From: Acidobacteriota bacterium
Lineage (GTDB): Bacteria; Acidobacteriota; Vicinamibacteria; Vicinamibacterales; Vicinamibacteraceae
NCBI GenBank assembly: GCA_020845575.1
Contig: JADLFL010000020.1
Coordinates: forward strand, 52,292 to 116,291
Direction: 5' to 3'
Length of the DNA: 64,000 bases
Part shown: piece by piece, positions 1 to 8,047 of the stretch
Layout: each line of letters starts with the position of its first letter
Position numbering within the stretch: the first letter of the stretch is position 1
The notes under the pieces: generated by a model
Database searches by the model: none
The model's input: the letters and a program-made list of their open reading frames with translations, nothing else
What the model was told of the DNA's origin: nothing
Translations under genes and position numbers: made by a program

Positions 1-185
1 GCGATCGTCGCCAGAACGGCCATGACACCGGCCACGATGAGCGGCGGCGCGGCATTGCGCCAGCGCACGTCGAGGCCGAGCGCGGTGCACGCCGCCAGCG
101 TCACGACGGCGAACACGACATGACCGGCGGCGAGTCCGCGCGCGAGCCGGTGCCATCCGACGACCGCGCCGGCTGCCAGGGGCAT
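1..185 (-). CDS. Membrane protein, N-terminal part (runs off left edge)
   Basis: An open frame of about 61 codons starts with ATG at 185 and continues past the window edge. The visible residues are hydrophobic with two probable membrane segments: an N-terminal stretch from about residue 18 to 36, and a second from about residue 46. The start lies 8 nt after the stop of the upstream membrane-protein gene on the same strand, so the two are probably co-transcribed. The family cannot be named from this fragment. Confidence 0.5.
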   Translation of the reverse strand, partial: MPLAAGAVVGWHRLARGLAAGHVVFAVVTLAACTALGLDVRWRNAAPPLIVAGVMAVLATI

Positions 186-193
186 CGCGTGCG

Positions 194-757
194 CTAGAGC
201 TCTGGACCGTGCGGGCGCGCCGGATCGGCGAACCCGGGAACCGGCGGCGGAGGCGGCGGCGTGGCGGGCTTGAAGATCGCCGTCCCGATGAGGCCGCCTA
301 TGGCGCCGAAGATCGCGTTGACGAACAGGCTGATGACGAAGCCGACGATCATCATGGCGCCCATCGCCCCGCCTGCCGCGAGCGACTCGATCATGCCGCG
401 CATCTCGCCCGGCATCTCGTCGCCGCTCTGCTCGAGCAGGCGCTGGAAGAAATCGCCGCTCATCGGTCCCATCACCATCTGAATCGGGATGGACAGCACG
501 GCACCGATAACGGCACCGACCAGACCCGCCATCAACCCGACGATGGCGCCGTCGGCCCCGGCGACGGGATGCGGCTGCGCCTGCTGGAGCATGTAGGTGG
601 CCACCATGCCGCCGAGAATCACCCAGGCGCAGCAGAGGCAGTTGCCCATCGAAATCACCGGCAGCGCCGACAACACGCCCACCACCAACCCACCCATCAG
701 CGCCGGCTGCAATTTCGATGCGTGCATGCGCGCCATCGTAACAGGACCGATTGCCAT
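194..757 (-). CDS. Hypothetical four-TM membrane protein with proline-rich tail
   Basis: A protein of 187 residues with about four hydrophobic segments (roughly 20-36, 39-58, 72-98 and 128-163). A cysteine-containing turn, GNCLCCAW, lies between the first two. A hydrophilic, Met-rich loop sits at about 100-125, and a run of six prolines at about 167-172 leads to a short polar tail. No catalytic motif is visible. In-frame ATGs at codons 8 and 11 are alternative starts. It lies 8 nt upstream of another membrane-protein gene. I recognise the general look (small glycine/alanine-rich inner-membrane protein) but not a function. Confidence 0.7.
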   Translation of the reverse strand: MAIGPVTMARMHASKLQPALMGGLVVGVLSALPVISMGNCLCCAWVILGGMVATYMLQQAQPHPVAGADGAIVGLMAGLVGAVIGAVLSIPIQMVMGPMSGDFFQRLLEQSGDEMPGEMRGMIESLAAGGAMGAMMIVGFVISLFVNAIFGAIGGLIGTAIFKPATPPPPPPVPGFADPARPHGPEL

Positions 758-830
758 GCCGCGGCCGGGCTCGGCCTTGCACTTCGCTCAGGCCGCCCCG
801 AAATCGCCGAAGGGCGGAGAGCCGGCCCTG

Positions 831-875
831 CCGGTTGCCGGTTGCCGGTTGCCGGTTGCCGGTTGCCGGTTGCCG
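831..875 (+). repeat. Heptamer array (CCGGTTG)6
   Basis: Six perfect head-to-tail copies of CCGGTTG plus CCG. The array ends 8 nt before a TACAGT -10-like box and 20 nt before the methyltransferase ATG at 896. Related arrays lie at 10733, 20480, 27422, 29763, 52799 and 52863. Confidence 0.95.
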
Positions 876-883
876 ATATCCAT

Positions 884-889
884 TACAGT
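884..889 (+). promoter_or_regulatory. Putative -10 box (TACAGT)
   Basis: TACAGT ends 6 nt before the ATG at 896, so transcription would start at or next to the start codon (leaderless). The upstream heptamer array supplies TTGCCG words, the nearest with 15 nt spacing. Confidence 0.4.
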
Positions 890-895
890 CTCCCC

Positions 896-1438
896 ATGTC
901 GCTATCTGCTGTGTTTGCGTCGAACGCGCTGGTCCGATGGCTGCGCGGCGATCCCGGACGGTACGACCTGCTGACGCGGATGGTGGGAGCGCGGCTGGGT
1001 GACAGGATGTTGTCGTGCGGTGCGGGGGATCCCGGACTCGTCACCGCGATCGCCAAAGTGACGGGCCTCAGTGGCAGGGCCGTTGCCCTCGCCGCGACGC
1101 CCGACGAGGCTGCGCGACTGACCAACGCTGCCGAACACGCCGGCGTGCTCCTGGAAGTGATCGAGTCATCCCCTGACGCGCCGCTGCCGTTCGAGGACGG
1201 CGAGTTCGACATCGTGCTGGTCGACGCCGTGTCGGCACCTGTGGCGGCGCTGCTGCCCGACATCAGGCGCGTGCTGCGCGGCGGCGGGCGCGTGGTGCTC
1301 GTCGTACGCGAGAAGGCAGCGGGAGCCCCGGCACCAGCCGACGTCCAGGCCGCCACCGCCTCCCACTTCAAGGGGGCCCGCGTCCTCTATCACCGCGACG
1401 GCCACGGCATCGTAGAAGCGCTCAAGGGACAGGTATGA
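896..1438 (+). CDS. Class I SAM-dependent methyltransferase-like protein
   Basis: A protein of 180 residues with a degenerate class I methyltransferase fold. The glycine motif I is LSCGAGDPGLV near residue 39, an acidic strand (FDIVLVDAVS) ends near 113, and the helix/strand pair PDIRRVLRGGGRVVLVV near 124-140 is the usual 'LkPGGrl' motif V/VI. The substrate is not evident. The frame is open far upstream, but that part lies antisense to the membrane-protein gene, so I chose the ATG at 896. No Shine-Dalgarno is seen; a -10-like TACAGT lies 6 nt upstream. The ZIP transporter follows after 9 nt. Confidence 0.72.
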   Translation: MSLSAVFASNALVRWLRGDPGRYDLLTRMVGARLGDRMLSCGAGDPGLVTAIAKVTGLSGRAVALAATPDEAARLTNAAEHAGVLLEVIESSPDAPLPFEDGEFDIVLVDAVSAPVAALLPDIRRVLRGGGRVVLVVREKAAGAPAPADVQAATASHFKGARVLYHRDGHGIVEALKGQV

Positions 1439-1447
1439 TCGCCGGTC

Positions 1448-2188
1448 GTGTCAGTCTCGCCTCTCGTCCTCGCGCTGATCCTCAGTCTCGCCGGCAGCTT
1501 CCTCGGCGTGCTCGTGGCGTCGGCCATCTACCTGTTCGGCGACGAGGCGCGGGAACGGCTGGTGTCGTGGCTGGTCAGCTACGCGGTCGGCACGCTGCTC
1601 GGGCTCTCCCTGCTCCACCTCGTGCCCGAAGCGCTGGAGGCGCTGCCGCCGCAGCAGGCGCTCGGCGTCCTGCTCCTCGGCATCCTGACGTTCTTCATGC
1701 TGGAGAAACTCGTGCTGTGGCGGCACTGCCACGACACGCACGAGTGTGAGGTCCACAGCAGCGCCGCGAGCCTGGTCATCATCGGCGACGCGTTCCACAC
1801 GTTCGTGGACGGCGCCATCATCGCCGCCGCCACGCTCACGTCACCGTGGCTGGGCGTGACGACGGCACTCGCGGCCGCCGCGCACGAAATCCCGCAGGAG
1901 CTCGGCGACGCCGCCATCCTCCTCAAGGCCGGCTACAGCCGCACGCGCGCGCTCGCGCTCAACCTGCTCTCGGGGCGTGGCGGCGTGGTCGGCGCGCTGT
2001 TCGTCTTCCTCGCCCTGAATCAGTTGCCCGCGGTGCTGCCGTACGTCCTCGCGTTCGCCGCGGGCAGCTTCCTGTACGTCGCGATGGCGGATCTCATCCC
2101 CAGCCTGCACAAGGGCCACACGGAAGTGAACCCCGTGGCGCAGGTGCTGCTCATCGCCGCCGGCCTGCTCACGCTGCTGATGCTGTGA
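1448..2188 (+). CDS. ZIP family divalent metal transporter
   Basis: A 246-residue integral membrane protein with about eight TM segments and the ZIP metal-site signatures: H117-x3-D121 in TM4 (HTFVDG) and H146-EIPQE151 in TM5. These residues bind Zn2+ or Fe2+ along the transport path. A His-rich cytoplasmic loop (WRHCHDTHECEVH, about 91-103) between TM3 and TM4 is typical and probably binds metal. The start is GTG, 9 nt after the methyltransferase stop. The 3' end overlaps the convergent MFS gene by 20 nt. Metal specificity cannot be read from sequence. Confidence 0.9.
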   Translation: MSVSPLVLALILSLAGSFLGVLVASAIYLFGDEARERLVSWLVSYAVGTLLGLSLLHLVPEALEALPPQQALGVLLLGILTFFMLEKLVLWRHCHDTHECEVHSSAASLVIIGDAFHTFVDGAIIAAATLTSPWLGVTTALAAAAHEIPQELGDAAILLKAGYSRTRALALNLLSGRGGVVGALFVFLALNQLPAVLPYVLAFAAGSFLYVAMADLIPSLHKGHTEVNPVAQVLLIAAGLLTLLML

Positions 2189-3413
2189 CGCGCCGGCCGC
2201 GCGTCTCGGGGATGGCAACCCACCACGCGGCAGCCACGAGGAACGCCGCCGCCGTCACGGTGAACGCCGTCGCGAACCCGCGCTGATCGGCCAGCGATCC
2301 GACAACGAACGGCGCCACGGCGCTCGCCAGCCTGCCGGTGTTGTACGTCAGTCCCTGCGCCGTCGCCCGGATCGCCGTCGGATACGACTCGGCCGTCACG
2401 ATCCCGAAACCGGTGAAGTAGCCCGTCCCGAAGAACGCCACGAACGGGCCGAGCAGCAGCAGCACCAGCGGATGCCGCACCTGCGCGTAGGTGGCGAGCA
2501 GCAGCGCCGCCATCAACAGGTACACCACGTACGTCCGCTTGCGTCCGAGCGCATCGGCCACCACGCCGAAGGTCACGTAGCCCACCCACATGCCCACCTG
2601 CATGAAGACGACGAGCCACGCCATGGCGCGGGCGTCCAGGCCGATACCGCCCTGCGCCACCGGCAGCGACAGGTACGCGGGAATCCACGAGTTGAAGCCC
2701 CACCACGCGAAGAGGCAGCACGCGTTCATCGCCGTCAGCGCGATGGTGATGCGCCACCGGCCGTCGGCAACCACCGCACCAGGCCCGACGCGCGGCGCGT
2801 GACGCACCGACTCGCGCCACACGGCAGGCTCGCGCACGGCACGGCGGATCCACACGGTGAAGAGCGCGGGCAGCACGCCCACGATGAAGACCGCACGCCA
2901 GCCCCACATCGGCAGGATCACGCTCGTGACGATGGCCGCCAACGCGTAGCCGATCGCCCAGGCGCTCTGCATCAGGCCGAGTGCCTTGCCGCGATGTTCG
3001 TCTGGCCAGCTCTCGGCGACGAGTGCGGCGCCGCTCGCCCACTCGCCGCCCATCCCGAGCCCGAGTCCGACGCGGAAGGCGGCCAGTTGCGCGGCGGTCT
3101 GCGCGAACCCGCACAGCGCCGTGAACACCGAGTAGATGACGATGCTGCCCATCAGCGCGCGCGTGCGCCCGTATCGGTCTGCGATGATGCCGAACGCCAC
3201 GCCACCGACGGCTCCTGCCACGAGCGTGATCGACCCGATGAGCCCGGCCGTCGCCTTGGTCAGGCCGAGGTCAGCCATCACGGCCGTCAGCACGAGCGCG
3301 TAGAGCATCACGTCGAACGCGTCGAGCATCCAGCCCAGCGCCGCCGCCCACAGCGCGCGTTTGGCGTCCGCAGGCGCCTGCCGCCACCAGTCCCACCAGC
3401 CTGCCGTCACCAT
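2169..3413 (-). CDS. MFS transporter (metabolite:H+ symporter type)
   Basis: A 414-residue, 12-TM major facilitator. The loop 2-3 signature GIIADRYGRTRAL and the N-terminal order DAFDVMLYALVL...GLIGSITL match the acid/sugar-phosphate:H+ symporter branch (AAHS/SHS-like). The aspartates in TM1 (MLDAFD) are the usual proton-coupling residues of that branch. The substrate is unknown, probably a carboxylate. I chose the ATG at 3413, which gives MVTAGWWDWW; the frame is open upstream but reads as non-coding. The last 20 nt overlap the convergent ZIP gene. Confidence 0.85.
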   Translation of the reverse strand: MVTAGWWDWWRQAPADAKRALWAAALGWMLDAFDVMLYALVLTAVMADLGLTKATAGLIGSITLVAGAVGGVAFGIIADRYGRTRALMGSIVIYSVFTALCGFAQTAAQLAAFRVGLGLGMGGEWASGAALVAESWPDEHRGKALGLMQSAWAIGYALAAIVTSVILPMWGWRAVFIVGVLPALFTVWIRRAVREPAVWRESVRHAPRVGPGAVVADGRWRITIALTAMNACCLFAWWGFNSWIPAYLSLPVAQGGIGLDARAMAWLVVFMQVGMWVGYVTFGVVADALGRKRTYVVYLLMAALLLATYAQVRHPLVLLLLGPFVAFFGTGYFTGFGIVTAESYPTAIRATAQGLTYNTGRLASAVAPFVVGSLADQRGFATAFTVTAAAFLVAAAWWVAIPETRGRRVTASAA

Positions 3414-3624
3414 CGGGCGGCATTCTGTCACCGCTGCGTCCCTTGCATGCGACACACCGGCACGAATCGTCCTCGGTCCGGATGTCGGACGTCGCGGGAC
3501 GGACCGCTTGTTGCGCGACACGGGCCCGCGTCAGGTTGGCACGATGTTTGATGAGAAGAAGGGCATGGAGGACGCACGACGCGTCAGGAGCCGCCAGCGC
3601 TCCGACACCGTGCGCAGAATCATC

Positions 3625-4182
3625 ATGACTCGCATGCATCGCATGTTCATCGCCGGCCTGCTCGCGCTCTCATTGGCCGGCACCGCTCAGGCCGAGAGCA
3701 TCGTCCGCAACGACTTCCAGGTGTTCCAGGGGGTCTCGCGGCAGGTGCAGCAGTACGTCAACTTCACCGTCTTCGACAGCGTCAGCGCGTCGGTGGACAA
3801 CGGCGTGGTCACGCTCACGGGCAGGGTGACGATGCCGTACAAGGTGCAGGACCTGACGCGCCGTGTCGCGCGCGTCGATGGTGTGCGCCACGTGGACAAC
3901 CGGATCCAGGTGCTGCCTGTCTCGCGCTTCGACGACGAACTGCGCCTGCGCATCGCGCGCGCCATCTACGGCAACCCGTCGTTCTGGCACTACGCGTCGA
4001 TGGCCAATCCCCCGATCCATATCGTCGTGGAGCAGGGACGCGTGAAGCTCGAAGGCACGGTCAACAGCCACGTGGAGCGGATGCTCGCGCAGTCACTCGC
4101 GATCGGCTTCGGCGAGTTCTCCGTGGAGAACCACCTGAAGACCGACGCGGAACGGCTCGCGGAACTCGAACAGATCGACTGA
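3625..4182 (+). CDS. Periplasmic BON-domain protein
   Basis: A 185-residue protein with a Sec signal peptide (MHRMFIAGLLALSLAGTAQA, cleavage after about residue 23) and two BON domains. The first spans about 35-97 with the core VDNGVVTLTGRV; the second spans about 103-172 with VEQGRVKLEGTV. BON domains bind phospholipid or the cell envelope and are seen in OsmY-like and secretin-associated proteins. The ATG at 3625 is preferred because it places the signal peptide at the N-terminus; in-frame ATGs at 3543 and 3567 would give longer, less convincing starts. It stands alone, probably monocistronic. Confidence 0.8.
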   Translation: MTRMHRMFIAGLLALSLAGTAQAESIVRNDFQVFQGVSRQVQQYVNFTVFDSVSASVDNGVVTLTGRVTMPYKVQDLTRRVARVDGVRHVDNRIQVLPVSRFDDELRLRIARAIYGNPSFWHYASMANPPIHIVVEQGRVKLEGTVNSHVERMLAQSLAIGFGEFSVENHLKTDAERLAELEQID

Positions 4183-4232
4183 TGGGGCGGTAGAGCAGAC
4201 AGCACTCGACTGCCAGTTGGCGCCTCGACTTC

Positions 4233-5675
4233 CTACCCGGTCGAGGCGCCCTTTTCGTGTGTGCCCGTCGCGCGCGAATCCGCGATGAGGATGCTGAACG
4301 TACTGCCGTTGCCTGGCGTGCTCGTGACGTGGACGTCGCCGCCGTGGGCCTGGGCGATCGCCCTGACGATCGACAGTCCGAGTCCCGTCCCGCCGCGGCT
4401 GCGGGAGCCGTCGTGCTTGTAGAAGCGATCGAACACGCGCGCGCATTCGTCAGCCGAGAGGCCGACGCCGGTGTCGGCGACGTCGAAGCGCGTGCCGCCG
4501 TCCTGTTGCGCGTGGGCCGACACGCGAACCTCCCCTCCCGACGGCGTGAAGCGTAAGGCGTTGCCGACGAGATTCGAGATCGCCTGTTCGAGTCGCCCTG
4601 CGTCGGCCGTCACCGTGTGCGACGTGCCGTCGAACGCGAGCGCGATGCCGGCACGGGCGGCATCGGGACCGTGGCGGTCGCGCAGACGCGCCCACAGCGC
4701 CTCGATGGGTACGACGCCCTGGCGCAACCCCTGACCGCCGGCTTCGACTTTCGCGAGATCGAGCAGATCGCCAATCAATCGCTCCAGTCGTACCGCTTCA
4801 TCGTCCACGATGGCGAGAAAGCGCGCCCTGTCGGCGTCGGTGAGCGGCACGTCGGGCATGCGCAGCGTCTCGACGTAGCCGCGGATGGCTGTGAGCGGCG
4901 TGTGCAGCTCGTGCGAGACGTCGGCCAGCAACTGACGGCGCACCTCCTGCTCGTGCGTCGCGCGACGGATTTGTGCGGCGAGGGCATCGGCCGTCTGGTT
5001 GAACGCCGCGGACACACGGCTGATCTCGTCGGCGCCATCCTCCGGTGCGCGCGCCGAGAGGTCGCCGGCCCCGAGTCTGCCGGCTGCCGATTCGAGAGCA
5101 CGCAGGCGACGATGCGCGGGCGAGAACGCGACCCAGGCAAGCAACGCGGCAAGGCCGACGGCCGTGAGGATCGCGCTGCCGATGGCCCGCGGGCCTAGCT
5201 CACGCAGGACGGCGAATCCAGGCCTGCGCGGCAGTACGACGACGTGCCCTTCGCGCATACCGAGCACGTCGACAGGCGCCACACCAGCGGGCCCATCGTC
5301 TCGATAGGGAGCGGCATCGGAGGCCTGCGCGAGCGCGATGAGGCGCCGCGCGCCGGCACCGGTCACGGGCTCGCGCGGCGGCGAGAGGACCACACCGTCG
5401 ACCGTCACGAAGGCGACCGGCATCCGCGTCTCGAGGTGTCGCGCGAACACGCGGCGCACGTCTGCGGCTGGGTCCGCTACCAGTGCGTCCTCCAGCTCTC
5501 CCGCGATCCTCTCGGCAAGGTGTTGTGCGGCGATGCGGGCCTGCAATCCCGTCGGACGGGACAGCGTCGCGACGAGTACCGCCAATTGCACGGCCAGCCC
5601 TGCCACGAGCAGGCCGAGGCACGCGAGCACGATGCGCCAGTACAGGGACCCGACCCACGCGGTACGCCGCGTCAT
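4233..5675 (-). CDS. Two-component sensor histidine kinase
   Basis: A 480-residue kinase. TM1 is at about 13-37, followed by a periplasmic sensor loop of about 130 residues and TM2 at about 164-184. A HAMP linker (about 185-240) leads to a HisKA domain with phospho-accepting H255 in ADVSHELHTPLTAIRGY. The HATPase_c domain carries the N box (QAISNLVGNALRFT), G1 (DTGVGL), F box (FDRFYK) and G2 (GGTGLGLSIV). ATG 5675 overlaps the response-regulator stop as ATGA, so translation is coupled. The Spy/CpxP-like protein encoded divergently suggests it senses envelope stress, by analogy with CpxA or BaeS. Confidence 0.93.
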   Translation of the reverse strand: MTRRTAWVGSLYWRIVLACLGLLVAGLAVQLAVLVATLSRPTGLQARIAAQHLAERIAGELEDALVADPAADVRRVFARHLETRMPVAFVTVDGVVLSPPREPVTGAGARRLIALAQASDAAPYRDDGPAGVAPVDVLGMREGHVVVLPRRPGFAVLRELGPRAIGSAILTAVGLAALLAWVAFSPAHRRLRALESAAGRLGAGDLSARAPEDGADEISRVSAAFNQTADALAAQIRRATHEQEVRRQLLADVSHELHTPLTAIRGYVETLRMPDVPLTDADRARFLAIVDDEAVRLERLIGDLLDLAKVEAGGQGLRQGVVPIEALWARLRDRHGPDAARAGIALAFDGTSHTVTADAGRLEQAISNLVGNALRFTPSGGEVRVSAHAQQDGGTRFDVADTGVGLSADECARVFDRFYKHDGSRSRGGTGLGLSIVRAIAQAHGGDVHVTSTPGNGSTFSILIADSRATGTHEKGASTG

Positions 5676-6397
5676 GGCGTGGCCACGTCCCGGAACTTGT
5701 AGCCGACGCCCCACACCGTCAGCAGACGTTCCGGCTTCGCCGGGTCGACTTCGATCTTCTGACGCAGGCGTTTGACGAGGGTGTCGACGTTGCGCTCGGT
5801 GACGTGTGTGTCCGGCCCCCACACGCGACGCATCAGGGCCTCGCGCGAGAAGACGATGCCGGGGTTGGCGGCGAGCACCGCGAGGACGGCGAACTCGTGC
5901 GCGGTCGTCTCCACGATGCGGCCATCGACGATGACCTGATGGCGCGAGGGATCGATCTCGAGGCCGTCGCGCGTGATGCGATGGCGCCCCGACGTGGCTG
6001 CGACATCGACGGCGGGCGTCTCTGTGTCTGCTGTGCGTCGCAGCAGCGCGCGAACACGCGCCATGAGCTCGCGGACGCCGAACGGCTTGGTGAGATAGTC
6101 GTCGGCCCCGCTGTCGAGGCCGAGGACCTTGTCGGTCTCGTCGCGCCGTGCTGTGAGGAGGAGTACTGGGATGCGTCGCGTCGACGGGTGCTGACGCAGG
6201 GCGCGGCAGAGCGCCACGCCGTCGATGCCTGGCAGCATGACGTCGGCGATGCACAAATCGTAGGCGCGCGTGCGTGCGGCGTCGAGCGCGGCGAGGCCGT
6301 CGAGAAACCTGTCACTGGTGTGTCCGTCGAGCGAGAGGTGCAACGAGACGAGGTCGCCGATGGTGGCCTCGTCGTCCACCACAAGGACGTGCGCCAT
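5672..6397 (-). CDS. OmpR/PhoB-family response regulator
   Basis: A 241-residue regulator. The receiver domain has the acidic pair D8-D9, phospho-acceptor D52 (ADVMLPG), T82 and K104 (TKPFG). A C-terminal winged helix follows (about 140-238) with the usual VWGPDTHVTERNVDTLVKRLR recognition region. It is the partner of the downstream kinase (ATGA overlap at 5672-5675). A -10-like TAGCCT lies 6 nt upstream of the ATG. It probably controls the divergent Spy-like gene; no clear direct-repeat operator was recognised in the 136-nt divergent region. Confidence 0.95.
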   Translation of the reverse strand: MAHVLVVDDEATIGDLVSLHLSLDGHTSDRFLDGLAALDAARTRAYDLCIADVMLPGIDGVALCRALRQHPSTRRIPVLLLTARRDETDKVLGLDSGADDYLTKPFGVRELMARVRALLRRTADTETPAVDVAATSGRHRITRDGLEIDPSRHQVIVDGRIVETTAHEFAVLAVLAANPGIVFSREALMRRVWGPDTHVTERNVDTLVKRLRQKIEVDPAKPERLLTVWGVGYKFRDVATP

Positions 6398-6403
6398 GGT
6401 GAC

Positions 6404-6409
6404 AGGCTA
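6404..6409 (-). promoter_or_regulatory. Putative -10 box (TAGCCT) for response regulator
   Basis: On the minus strand TAGCCT ends 6 nt before the ATG at 6397, consistent with a leaderless or near-leaderless mRNA; no Shine-Dalgarno precedes this start. Confidence 0.35.
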
Positions 6410-6533
6410 TCGCGTGACGGCCACGGCACGCGCACCACTCACCCGTTCACCGAATTTTCACAGGTCCGCCACATCCGTTCCACGACCTTCCCGTCAGATG
6501 GAGCAGGACGAGGGGAACGGAGGAGACCACGAC

Positions 6534-7100
6534 ATGCGAGCTTCCACGATGCAGGCGACAGTGAAGATGGCCGCGGCGGCCATGGTGTTGACGATGGGTC
6601 TGGCGGGCGCGGTGCAGGCGCAGCCGAGGCGCGGCGGTCCCGGGTTCGGCCCGGGACGCGGTGCCGGCTTCGGGCAGGGCTTCGGAGGTCCGGGTGGGCA
6701 ATTCGGTCCGCTCGGCGGACTCCTGGCGCTGAACCCCGACCTGCCGTTGCAGGCACTCGACCTCACCGACGCGCAGCGCGATCAGGTGCGGGTCATCATG
6801 CAGAACCATCGCGAGGAAGGCCGCGCGATCGGCGCGAAGGCGCGCACTGCGCTGGAGGCCATCCACGCAGCGACGTCCGGCACTGTCGACGAGGCAGGCG
6901 CCGCGCAGCAGGGGCAGGCACTCGGCGCGGCGATCGGCGAGGCTGCCGTCCTGCGCGCCCGGGTGCGAAGCGAGGTCTTCGCGGTCCTGACGCCGGAGCA
7001 GCAGGCCAGGGTCGGCGCGTTGCGCGAGCAGCGTGAGAAGCGCGCAGAAGAGCGCCGCACACGCGCCGAGCAGCGTCGCCAGCAGCGCACTCCGCGGTAG
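6534..7100 (+). CDS. Spy/CpxP-like periplasmic protein (LTxxQ repeats)
   Basis: A 188-residue exported protein: signal peptide with cleavage after about residue 30 (GLAGAVQA), a Gly/Pro/Phe-rich linker (about 33-62), then a helical region with two LTxxQ motifs, LTDAQRDQVRVIMQNHR and LTPEQQARVGALREQ. The C-terminus is highly charged (RRTRAEQRRQQ). Spy/CpxP proteins act as periplasmic chaperones or accessory sensors. The start at 6534 has a strong Shine-Dalgarno (GGAGGAG, 6518-6524). The divergent two-component pair is its likely regulator. Confidence 0.82.
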   Translation: MRASTMQATVKMAAAAMVLTMGLAGAVQAQPRRGGPGFGPGRGAGFGQGFGGPGGQFGPLGGLLALNPDLPLQALDLTDAQRDQVRVIMQNHREEGRAIGAKARTALEAIHAATSGTVDEAGAAQQGQALGAAIGEAAVLRARVRSEVFAVLTPEQQARVGALREQREKRAEERRTRAEQRRQQRTPR

Positions 7101-7229
7101 GCCGGGCCCGGAGCGCCGGCCCTACCAGTTGAGGGCCGGCCTCCCACCTGAGAACGACCGGCTGAGAGCCGGCCCACGGCTGCGAAAGGTGGGGTCGGCC
7201 CTCCGGGCCCGACCGGGAGGCCAGGGGCT
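7101..7229. repeat. Intergenic hairpin-rich repeat region
   Basis: The 129 nt between the Spy-like gene and the convergent lipoprotein contain several inverted repeats of the GGGCCGGC type, including one pairing GGTCGG (7193-7198) with CCGACC (7209-7214). It probably acts as a bidirectional terminator for the two convergent genes. No coding sequence is seen. Confidence 0.6.
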
Positions 7230-7240
7230 TCAGCCCCTGG
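7221..7240. terminator. Perfect 9-bp hairpin at the lipoprotein stop codon
   Basis: CCAGGGGCT-TC-AGCCCCTGG is a perfect 9-bp stem with a 2-nt loop. The lipoprotein stop codon (7230-7232, minus strand) lies at the loop. A relative is at 29729-29748, so this is a repeat family as well as a probable terminator. Confidence 0.7.
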
Positions 7241-7982
7241 CCCGCGCCGTGCGCTGGTGGCCCTTGCGGACGACCCACCAGATCAGCAGGGCGACCGTGA
7301 CGGCGGCCGTCGCCATGGCGGCGAGGAACAGCGCGACGGTCATCACCAGGATGCGCTGGACGCCGAAGCGGGCTTCCACGCGCAGTGGTTCGTTGGCCAG
7401 CCTGCCCTTCAGGGGCTGTTCCCACGACAGGATGTTGCCGCGCTCGACGAGGCGGCTCGGCGCGTTGTGGTACGTGACGCGGCTCGGGATGTGTAACCTG
7501 ACGGCAACCAGTTCGTTGCCGTCCCAGCCCACGTCGCCGACGGGCCGGCCCGTGATGGCACCGAGTTCCTGCACGTACTGCAGGTCGTCGCCAGCAGGAC
7601 CGAACGTATAGCGCGCCCACGCGAACGGCGCCAGCGACGGCAGGCGACGCACGTCCTCCGCCTGGATGCGTACCTGCACGAACCGCCGGCCATCGCGCCG
7701 CCACGGGCGGCTCACGCGCGTGACCTCGGTCACCGGCGACGTGTACGCCGCGCGAATCGCGTCCCTGTCCACGGGCTCGTCGGGATCCAGTGACACGTCG
7801 AGCCCGTGCAGCGCCACGAGCGACGCGAGCGACGCGTTCACGACGATGGTGGCCGACCCGTCCAGGTCGACGTAGATCTCCTCCTCGTACTCGTATTGCC
7901 TGCCAAACGGATTGGCGCACGCGGAAAGGAGGGTGAGGGCGAGGACCGCCAGCGCGAGGGCGTGGCGGGAGTGCGACGACAT
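7230..7982 (-). CDS. Lipoprotein with C-terminal membrane anchor (LppM/DUF3153-like)
   Basis: A 250-residue protein with a lipoprotein signal peptide (LTLLSAC, lipidated C22), a soluble beta-rich domain opening with EEIYVDLDGSATIVVNA, and one C-terminal TM segment (about 216-240) followed by a basic tail. This lipobox, beta-domain and C-terminal TM order resembles the actinobacterial LppM/DUF3153 family; that assignment is tentative. The start at 7982 puts the lipobox in place. A -10-like TACACT lies 6 nt upstream. It is divergent from polA, with 65 nt between starts. Confidence 0.65.
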   Translation of the reverse strand: MSSHSRHALALAVLALTLLSACANPFGRQYEYEEEIYVDLDGSATIVVNASLASLVALHGLDVSLDPDEPVDRDAIRAAYTSPVTEVTRVSRPWRRDGRRFVQVRIQAEDVRRLPSLAPFAWARYTFGPAGDDLQYVQELGAITGRPVGDVGWDGNELVAVRLHIPSRVTYHNAPSRLVERGNILSWEQPLKGRLANEPLRVEARFGVQRILVMTVALFLAAMATAAVTVALLIWWVVRKGHQRTARARG

Positions 7983-7988
7983 GGCCCT

Positions 7989-7994
7989 AGTGTA
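7989..7994 (-). promoter_or_regulatory. Putative -10 box (TACACT) for lipoprotein
   Basis: Minus-strand TACACT ends 6 nt before the ATG at 7982; the predicted transcript start falls on or beside the start codon. Confidence 0.4.
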
Positions 7995-8011
7995 CCGGGG
8001 CGCCCGGTCCC

Positions 8012-8017
8012 TAGAAT
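8012..8017 (+). promoter_or_regulatory. Putative -10 box (TAGAAT) for polA
   Basis: TAGAAT lies 30 nt upstream of the GTG at 8048, giving a leader of about 24 nt with a weak GAGGG near 8034-8038. Confidence 0.35.
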
Positions 8018-8047
8018 GGGGGTTCCCCTTCCCGAGGGTCCGCACGC

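Noticed and set aside
831..875. CRISPR array
   Set aside because: The repeat unit is 7 nt and strictly tandem with no spacers, and no cas genes are present.
209..895. Upstream extension of the methyltransferase frame
   Set aside because: It runs antisense to the membrane-protein gene and through the heptamer array; the fold begins only after ATG 896.
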